A DNA stretch of 64,000 nt, taken from NCBI GenBank assembly GCA_012274445.1, contig JAAROD010000004.1, positions 2,790,001-2,854,000 of the forward strand. Reading direction: 5' to 3'. Below, in pieces: positions 56,377 through 64,000 of this stretch. The DNA comes from Sclerotiophoma versabilis (taxonomy: Eukaryota; Ascomycota; Dothideomycetes; Pleosporales; Didymellaceae). The position numbers were made by a program, and so were the translations under genes. Within the stretch, counting starts at the first letter, position 1. The number at the start of each line of letters is the position of its first letter. The notes beneath the pieces are model-generated. The model saw nothing but the letters and a program-made list of their open reading frames with translations, did no database searches and was not told the DNA's origin.

Positions 56377-58602
56377 AAGGAAGGTTGTTGAGGAATCTCA
56401 GAACTACTAGATAATGGCTAAACAAAAGCGTCTGCAGTACAGCAGTTAGATGGATTCGGACCGCTGTTCAGATTGGTGGGGCAGAAGTAAGCACCCAGCA
56501 GCATCCAGCGCCACACATTATTGAGGCATAGCCTGCAGGCCAAATAGACCTCCGTCCATTAGGCGCGTTGATTGAGATCCTAGTGAGATATGTAGAAAGA
56601 TGATGAAGAGGCATCCGGTAGACGGGTCACACACTGCGAAGTTGTTCGAATGGATGCCAACTTCAAGCGGGTAGGGTGGGGATACCCGGAGATCAAAATA
56701 GGCATAGCGCGTCATTGTTCTGGCGTGTTGCAACAACACCTTTCAGCACCACGCAAGCTCAAGCTGTGCTTTATCGCTCAAAGTTTTACAAACTTTAGCT
56801 TCCTAGAAAGCTGCTCACGCTTCTGTCCTTGGCAAATGTGTAATGCAAGACCTGCTGGTCAATCTAGTTTGCGGACAGATTAACGCTCACCTGTCGACCC
56901 ACGATCGCAACAAAACACCAACTCATACCCCTTCAGCACGATAGAAAGAAGCCTGAGCTCTAACATCAAGAGCTTCGTTGATGCATCCTAGGACCTTTGA
57001 CCTATGTCTGGGCATTGTCAGGCTACAGCAGTCTACAGTTGCGGCTCTGAAACCTCAATCTCCGTCACAATCTAAATTCAGAATCCTCATTTGTTGGCTG
57101 TACAGGTATGCAGGGAAGTCTACGTGGAGCCCACTTAACCCAGGACATCGTAGTACGGGGTGCTGCGGAGGTCATCTGGGGATCTCGAGTGGTTGGAGTT
57201 TAGATTGCCCGCATGGTTTTGATTAGGCTGAACTTGATCTTCGGTCCTGCACGAGGCAAGTACCGCCAACTCCAGTACCCAACATCATTATACTCACAAC
57301 ACGGCCAAAGTCAAGGTTCATATGCCTGTCTTTTACATGAATGTTTGGTAGTTGTTTTGGAGATGCGATGCGCTCACTCGCTCACGAACGAACAGCAGAA
57401 CCGACTTCATTCCATGCGGATGGCACTCGTACTATTACCGAGTGGACCCTGGCCCTCAATCTATCAAGCGCAATCGTCACCCGAAACTTCGGAACAATTA
57501 TGCCTGCGAGAATTCCAGGGTACAACAAATAAGCCTCAAGCGTTGTACGCTCAGCAGTCGAAGGCATCTCGTCCCGGCTGCGCCGTAAGCTTGCCAAATC
57601 TTGCGCAGGACGACAGCTCACTTCGGACATAACATAACGCAGACAAGCTGCCGGTCTAGCTGCTCGCCGTTTCACTGTCGGATAACACGAGGCTACGAAA
57701 CAGGAGGGAGATGAAGGGAAGTCTGGTCCTTCTGCGTAGCACATAGACTGTAACAAAGCGTCGTGTCTGGACTTCCTACCTCAGTTCACGCAAGTGGTGT
57801 AAGTCATGATGTTCCTGCACCTACGCGCCACAACTATGAGGGATCCACGAGCCTGATGACCTGCTGCATATATTACCTGCCGTAACTGGCCCGGAAGACC
57901 TCAATCAAAGCCTTCTGAGCCTCGCGTACCTGGCTGAGCAAGGTGATTGCCGTTTGCTAGATTACGAGACCACCAGAGAGACCAGGATCTATCCGCCCTG
58001 ATGCCGGTCGGCCGTAAAGCCTCCAACGAGAGCTTTCTGTGAAAGCTGTTTGAAACACATCTCTGATCTAGCCACCACGAACAGAAAGAATGCACGAATC
58101 GTGCTCAAACTCTCGCGAATGCATTCATTGTACGGCATTGATCAGCTTTTTCGCCTTCCTTGATAGCATTTGCCTGCAACGGAAGTCAAGGAAGCGGTTA
58201 AGTAGGAGACTTCACCAATCAAGACTATCGAGCCAAACATATAGCTGTGGCAAAGCCATGGGGGACTCCACTGCACTACCTACTTTCGGTAAAGATCCCG
58301 CAGCGCCTTGTCCGTTATACTCCAGATTACCCCACAATGAATTGGACTTCATCTACAGTCAATTTCTCTGTCACTTCTACTACTGCCAGCTTTCCCGATG
58401 ACCCGTAGGCGCCCCTGGCGGCTGCTTTCGTGCAGGCAACCATGGAGATCTCTGCACGTTGTAATATCGGACGCTCATATAGGGGCCCTGCTTGTGTACC
58501 TCTGAACACATGGTTCTTGCCACAGACTCTATATAAGGTGTCGATGCCCTTACTCAAGATTGACCATCATCACTCACAGTATCTTCTCAACCAACAGACA
58601 AG
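56377..58602. other. Gene-poor region and GH7 promoter
   Basis: 2.2 kb with no supportable gene. Many short ORFs lie on both strands, one at about 57860-58010 reading protein-like (LNQSLLSLAYLAEQGD) but unflanked. The last 600 bp should contain the GH7 promoter, with TATATAA at 58530 and a CTAGCC (GGCTAG) at 58068. Confidence 0.5.
58530..58536 (+). promoter_or_regulatory. TATA box of the GH7 gene
   Basis: TATATAA followed by GG, 73 bp before the ATG at 58603. Well-placed for a highly expressed inducible secreted-enzyme gene. Confidence 0.65.
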
Positions 58603-60076
58603 ATGTACAGGTCTCTCGCCATCACTTCGCTCACCTTCCTGAGCGCCGTCCGCGCCCAGCAGATTGGCACTTCCCAGTCTGAGACTCACCCAAAGCTCAA
58701 CTGGAAGACCTGCACTGGCACCGGTGGCAACAGCTGTACCTCTAAGACCACACCCGTTGTGCTCGACTCCAACTGGCGCTGGTCCCACAACATCGGTGGA
58801 TACACCAACTGCTTTGATGGCAATTCCTGGAACACCTCCCTTTGCCCTGACGGCGACACCTGCGCTAAGAACTGTGCCATCGATGGCGCCGACTACTCTG
58901 GTAAGCATTGGCTCCCTGAAGATCTTATGTACTCTCTCCTAACACTTTCAAGGTACCTACGGTATCACTACTGCCAGCGATGCCTTGACCCTCAAGTTCG
59001 TTACCAAGGGCCAGTACTCCAGCAACGTCGGATCTCGTACCTACCTCATGGAGACCGACACCAAGTACCAGATGTTCAACCTCATCAACAAGGAGTTCAC
59101 CTTTGACGTTGACGTCTCCAACCTTCCTTGCGGTCTGAACGGCGCTCTCTACTTTGTTGAGATGGCCGCCGATGGTGGTATCAACAAGGGCAACAACAAG
59201 GCTGGTGCTCAGTACGGAACTGGTAAGTGCTGTGCTTCTCCGTAATCCAAAGCCTTCTGACAAATCACAGGATACTGCGACTCCCAGTGCCCCCACGACA
59301 TCAAATGGATCAACGGCAAGGCCAACAGCGACGGCTGGGTCTCTTCGCCCAACGACCCCAACGCTGGCACTGGTAAGACTGGCGCTTGCTGCGCCGAGAT
59401 GGACATCTGGGAGGCCAACTCCATCTCCACCGCGTACACCCCTCACCCCTGCAAGGGCACAGGTCTCGTCGCGTGCACAGGCCTCGACTGCGGCGACGGC
59501 GACAACCGCTACAAGGGCATTTGCGACAAGGACGGATGCGACTTCAACAGCTACCGCATGGGCGTGAAGAACTTCTACGGCCCGGGCGCAAAGCTCGACA
59601 CCAAGGCCAAGATGACAGTCGTGACCCAGTTCATCGGCTCGGGCTCATCGCTCAGCGAGATCAAGCGCTTCTACGTCCAGAACGGAAAGGTGTACAAGAA
59701 CTCGCAGTCGTCCGTCACCGGCGTCACCGGCAACTCGATCACGGACAACTTCTGCAAGGCGCAAAAGACGGCATTCGGCGACACCAACTCATTCGCCAAC
59801 CTTGGCGGTCTGAACGGCATGGGCGCCTCGCTTGCACGCGGCCACGTCCTCGTCATGTCCCTGTGGGACGACCACGCCGTCAACATGCTCTGGCTCGACT
59901 CCAGCTACCCGACCACCGCCGACCCCAACAAGCCCGGTGTCGCTCGTGGTACCTGCCCCACCACATCCGGTGTCCCCTCGGATGTCGAGGCCAACTCGCC
60001 CAACTCCAGCGTTGTCTTCTCCAACATCCGATTCGGACCCATTGGATCCACCTTCAACCAGGCCGCCGCCGTCTAA
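58603..60076 (+). CDS. Secreted GH7 cellulase (cellobiohydrolase I type), no CBM
   Basis: Processive reducing-end cellobiohydrolase family; 457 residues. Exons 58603-58900, 58953-59222 and 59271-60076; introns 52 and 48 bp, both GTAAGN/AG, phase 1. Signal peptide MYRSLAITSLTFLSAVRA, then mature QQIGTSQSETHP, matching the usual pyroglutamate start. Catalytic motif EMDIWEAN gives Glu about 232, Asp about 234 and Glu about 237. Many paired cysteines (GACCAEMD, CTGLDCGDGD). Tunnel-loop sequences such as MSLWDDHAVNMLWLDS and the ending GPIGSTFNQ are present. There is no Ser/Thr linker or CBM1, so it is a catalytic-core-only form. Endoglucanase versus CBH activity depends on loop lengths I judge to be CBH-like. 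Confidence 0.95.
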
Positions 60077-61198
60077 GCGATACCTTCGCCATAGCGCCCG
60101 GCCCGCTACAAGAGACGTGATGACCTTTCCGTTCAGACTGTATATATTTGCTATTACCGAGTACAAGAAGGAAGCGATGAAGTGGACAAGGGTGGTGTAT
60201 ATAGACGCATTCGTTTGAACGAGGAAATAAAAACCCGTGTTTTGGATTTCCACGTGCCTTGAGCAGTTGTTACTTTTTTACCTTGCTTGCTTGCAAACAC
60301 ACGCTGCAGCAGCAGCATGATGCACACACTCAACTGATGGCTAGGGCAGAACATTCGCCGTTCGCACGCATCATCACCGACCCTCGACTTTATACAGATA
60401 ACACACAAAAAGGGGAGAAAAGGATGGATACACAGCTGTGTTGCCAGGCTGCTCTGAGATGCAATGGCTAGTTATCGTCGAGTGTTCAGTGTACCCGGTG
60501 ATCAAGCTTCCACCTTCAAATGTCTATCAGACTCGAACAACATTCTGCGCGTGAAAAACCAAGTACCCGGTAGTTTTCTGCGCGCCTGCACATTATCGGA
60601 AGTTTAGAATTCGACTGAACGGGCAACCTGAGTTAAGAGAGCAGGACACATGTTGTTCAGACTTTGGATGCGGTTCCTCAAGAAACGATGCTGAGACTGG
60701 GCAGGGCAGGGCGGAGTGAGGAGCGTGCGAATAACGTCAGACATGCCGGGGCGATGTTGAGTTCTAGAATATCTGCCATGTGTGTTCTGGATGGCGTTGG
60801 TAGATTTACAAAATTTGATAGGTTCTTGCTGTGAAATTGCTTTCCCTACGACGGCATTCTGGTGATTGGGAGCTGTACAGATAGGCGCCTGGTGTGCTGA
60901 TATCTGCCAAATATGCCGCAGTGTCTCCTTGCTCGTGGTCTGGCGCTTATGGATGGGGGAAGGTGCTAAAGCAAGCTTGTGATTGGCGTTGTTGGCGTAT
61001 AATTCGGGAAGCTTGGATTCGTGCCAAACGGCTAAAGTGTGACTATTCGATATTGCTTAAACCTGCTGTCTATGCTACGCCATACTCACATCCGGATGCC
61101 TCATGGGTATCCTATAGAACATAACGCCTTGCCATGCTGATACAAAACAGAAAAATCAACATCGAATTAGACGCAACCACTTTACACTGTCAACGCGC
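60077..61198. other. Convergent intergenic spacer
   Basis: 1.1 kb between the GH7 and SEC1 3' ends. No supported gene. The stretch at about 60224-60232 (GAAATAAAA) may contribute to GH7 3'-end formation. Confidence 0.45.
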
Positions 61199-63519
61199 CT
61201 AGTGTTTTGACGAGAAAAAGTGGTGCTTCTTTTTCTTCTTCTCCTTGTCTTTCTCTTCCTTGTATAATTTCCCACTACTTGGCGCTGGCGCTGGGCTCGG
61301 CGCTGGTCTCTGCGCTGGTGGTCTCTGGGCGTTCAAGTTCATTTGTCCCATCGCTGCAGTCGGTGGCTGCGGCACCCCCGGTCGTGGTCCACCAGCACGT
61401 GGACCTGATGGCAGGCCCTGTGGCATAGGCTTCGTACCTGCTGGTGGAGGCGCGGGCTTCGGCGGTTCCGGCTTTTCGAACAGATGCTTGGGTGCTGTCG
61501 GTTGCGGTCCGTCGACAGGTAGTCGAAGTCTGTCACGACGTTGGCTGAGGTCGCCGACTTGACGCAAGAAGAGCTGAGGCTTGATCATGTGGGAGGTAAC
61601 GAGGAAGACGTCCCTAGAAGTCTTTTCAGAAACGTCGTAGCAGGCTCGCGACTCAGAGTATGTTGCACCGCCAGCCATGAAGACGATGATGCGCTGTCTT
61701 GGCTCCACGCTTGCTAGTCGCGATTTCGCCCAGGTGGGCTTTGCAGAGCGGAGTGATGAGGCCTGTGCACTCTCTTGCATATTCATGTCTTCAGGCGCCG
61801 CCTTGGTGAACGGGAAGATATCCTGTGGTAACGATCCTCGGACATGCGCCTCAAGCATATCTTGTAGTGCAGGCGTGAATCTTGACAGACCGTACTCTTC
61901 TGCATTCGGTGGTGGTACAGCGTTGCGGGGAAAGAGAGGTGGGGGAGGGTCGCGCTTCTCCTTTAGTTGTCTACCGACTCGCGCCCCGAGGAGGTCAAGG
62001 TTGCGAACAACCTCCATGTCTGGAGGGGGTAGTTGAGCGTGGAAAATAAGCTTTTGTAGGTCTGCTGGAAGTACACCGTCACGAAACAGTACGTAAAGGG
62101 CAATAAGGCGCAGTCGATCCGCGGGTGTCACCGCCTCGTCGTCCAATGTCCGCACGACCTGATCGGCCATGTTCTTAGCCTTGCGATAGTCTTCATCAAG
62201 CCCAGTGGCCAAACACTGCTCAACAGACGCCAAGTCGGGCAACTTGTGTTTTTGGAAGATGTCCATGCACTTCTCTGCCATGCCAAGATGCAGCGTGTAC
62301 GACTCTTTCATCTCTTGAAACTGCGGTAGACCTGCAATCATGTCCTTGATTGCGTTCAGCCCATTCATCCCTGCTGCATTCTGAGCGTCCTGGTTTGTAA
62401 AGTTTGGGTTGTCCGCGATGAACTTCTGGAAGTCGCTGATAAGCTTGTCCAATGTGTCTTTCATGTGGCGATGTCGGTTTTCGACCCAGATCTTGTCCCT
62501 GTCGCTGATCTCCATCTCCTTTTCCTCGGCGTTAGGGTCATCCTCGTTCACTACAGCACGGTAGGTAATTTTGTCTGTGTCGTTGATTGGTAACAGATCC
62601 AACGCCATAGCTTGGTATGTGAACTCGTGCAGGAAGGGGGCGCACAGGTCCATGGATCGGTCTGTGATATAGAGAGCACCACGTGGACGGTTTGATTGCG
62701 GAGGAAAGTCCTGGTTGAATTGAGCGTACATGTCAAGCTTGTCTTGCACGAAGCGAGCGAGGTGGGAGCAGAGAACGCTAGCTTCGTGTGTAGGAGCTCG
62801 TGGTCGGTAGTAACGAATGATGGGATATTCGCCCAGGGCAACGCAGACACCAGTGATCTGCAGATACAAGTCAGGACAAGCGTGCGTTGCGGATCTGTAG
62901 ACGTACCTTCTCGGCCATTTCCTCCATGTGGCGTACAACCAGGTTGTTGCATTCCGGGTGGAAGAGGACTGGGAAGCTCCAGGGGTCCTTGAAGGTGACG
63001 AGGTGGGATTCCTGGGGGTGGTAGTCGAGGTGGACAGTCCTGAATGCCCTGATCTGCTCGCGTGCCATTTGCGAACGGTCGATGCGCTCCTTCAGCGGCG
63101 GAGGGAGCAGTGTGGTCCACACCAGGAAGAGGCCGCGGTATCGGCGCACGTCGAGCTCGGCCATGACGCAGTCGACGATGTGTGGCTTGGGGGTGAGGAT
63201 GTATATGGCGTCCATGTCGCGCTGGGTCTCGCGACGCTCCTCGAGGCGCTCGATGTTGGTGATGTTGGAGTTGAGGATGTCATCTTCCTTGACGACGTTG
63301 TCTATGAGCTTCTTCGAGTCTTCGTCGACGATGAGGACCTTCCACTGCAGGGCGCGTTAGTGCTGGTCAGAGGCAGGAGCGGGTATGCGCACGTCGCCGC
63401 GGGTCATCTGGCGGATGGTGTTGAGAATGACTGGACTACGTGTCAGCTGGTGCCCTAGGCAGCATGGGCGCAGCACACGGGGACGCACGCTCTCGCTGGA
63501 CATCAATCATGGACACCAT
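61199..63519 (-). CDS. SEC1: Sec1/Munc18 family protein Sec1
   Basis: SM protein that binds SNARE complexes for exocytic fusion at growth sites. Four exons: 63519-63489, 63430-63393, 63344-62907 and 62857-61199; introns 58, 48 and 49 bp (GTGCGT, GTGCGC, GTACGT donors); 721 residues. The reconstructed start reads MVSMIDVQRERLILNTIRQ, then TRGDWKVLIVDEDSKKLIDN, the classic Sec1 opening. Other family blocks: YILTPKPHIVDCVMAEL, RGALYITDRSMDLCAPFLHEFTYQAM, RLIALYVLFRDGVL and IIVFMAGGATYSESRACYDVS. The last 120 residues form a Pro/Gly-rich tail ending in KEKKKKKHHFFSSKH. Tails like this occur in filamentous-fungal Sec1 but not in animal Munc18. The first two exons are very short, so their boundaries are the least certain part. 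Confidence 0.92.
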
Positions 63520-64000
63520 CTTGGCGGAGTGCGGCTGCCAGCGCCGGGAGGATGCAGAGCAGAACGGGAGGCGTCAGGAGCTGCAGAGCGGCAGAGTGGC
63601 AGAGCAGCGCTCTAGGGGTTGGGGTTGGGGTTGGGGTTGGGGTGCTTGCTGGCAAGAGCGGGCGCCGGAGTGCATGCGCGACGTCGACAGGAGTGGGGCT
63701 CGTCGCAGCTTGATGGTGTTGCAGGCAGAGCAGCAGAGGACGGACCCATGTCATCACGGCGAACCGCGGAGGTGACCGACTCGGGCTTGGCTCAACTTTT
63801 TGTGCATTGACGTCGTCGACTTGGCCGTTGGAACACCATATGGGAATAGCATACGGAAGTACGATACAGCAACACCACACGGCAGCACTATACAGCAACA
63901 CCGCACAGTGCACATAGGCAGCCCGACTGCAGCAGAGCTCCTTCTCGATGCCTGCACCGCCCGCGCGGCGCAGCTCGTTGTGTATCTTCTGCACGTTCGC
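63520..64000. promoter_or_regulatory. SEC1 upstream region
   Basis: 481 bp at the right edge. It contains the GGGG tract described separately. ORFs here are antisense shadows or too short. No neighbouring gene can be identified before the window ends. Confidence 0.4.
63615..63642 (+). repeat. GGGGTT repeat (five GGGG runs), G-quadruplex candidate
   Basis: Five GGGG runs each separated by TT, about 95 bp upstream of the SEC1 start. The G-rich strand is the + strand, i.e. the SEC1 template strand. Two-nt loops and four-G runs make a very stable quadruplex likely. The unit differs from the usual fungal telomere repeat TTAGGG. Confidence 0.9.

Noticed and set aside
57860..58010. Protein-like stretch (LNQSLLSLAYLAEQGD) on the + strand
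   Set aside because: Could be a remnant exon, but it has no supported upstream exon and ends quickly at a stop; too little to call.
63615..63642. Interstitial telomere
   Set aside because: The unit is GGGGTT rather than the TTAGGG normal for filamentous ascomycetes, and there are only five runs.

Overview
This window looks like nuclear DNA of a filamentous ascomycete. Nearly every gene is a clear fungal ortholog interrupted by short introns, mostly 40-66 bp, with GTRNGT donors and CTAAC or CTGAC branch sites. There is a Git3-type sugar/nutrient receptor, GH7 and GH11 plant cell-wall hydrolases, a HET-domain locus, a Zn2Cys6 regulator and a CPSase-ATCase fusion. Dothideomycetes (Pleosporales-like) is my best guess from overall feel, not a demonstrated placement. 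All gene models were read from the sequence by joining frames at splice sites. Where exons were joined, the summed length is divisible by three.

Layout. 1-7516: Tao3/Pag1/Furry-like morphogenesis scaffold, cut at the left edge. 7841-8857 (-): scavenger decapping enzyme DcpS. 9384-10041: DNA polymerase delta small subunit (Cdm1/POLD4). 11726-13829: Pps1 dual-specificity phosphatase. 14534-15119: small conserved membrane-type protein. 15880-17944 (-): Git3-like receptor. 18413-19271 (-): ubiquitin C-terminal hydrolase, whose start codon abuts a 678-bp GTTGCT hexanucleotide array. 20697-22132: Arc1-like tRNA-binding cofactor. 22500-23740 (-): UDP-glucose 4-epimerase. 25223-27640: SUN-domain protein. 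28071-31033: MCM6. 32540-33450: unknown protein with a PPxY end. 35114-40837: Ura2-type CPSase-ATCase that apparently lacks the usual pseudo-dihydroorotase domain. 41514-42349 (-): longin R-SNARE. 42785-43387: Pop5. 45447-46192: GH11 xylanase. 46988-47227: small Cys-rich ORF. 47435-48753: unknown three-exon coiled-coil protein. 48892-50338 (-): class III aminotransferase (dialkylglycine decarboxylase-like), divergent from a Zn2Cys6 factor at 50825-53094. 53689-56376 (-): decayed tandem HET gene. 58603-60076: GH7 cellobiohydrolase. 61199-63519 (-): Sec1.

Functionally the window is mostly housekeeping: replication (POLD4, MCM6), pyrimidine synthesis, RNA processing and decay (Pop5, DcpS, Arc1), exocytosis and membrane fusion (Sec1, R-SNARE), polarity (Pag1) and nuclear envelope (SUN). 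Accessory-type content is concentrated to the right of about 43 kb, where gene density falls: two secreted cellulose/xylan-degrading enzymes, a candidate enzyme-regulator pair and a HET pseudogene.

Most noteworthy points: the uncorrupted hexanucleotide array fused to the UCH start; the HET-HET reading frame with four stops and no frameshift; the shortened Ura2; two GC-AG introns; a mitochondrial-presequence-like in-frame extension upstream of Arc1; and a five-run GGGG tract just upstream of SEC1. I found no CRISPR array, intact transposon or convincing tRNA/rRNA gene. No wholly new multi-gene system is evident.
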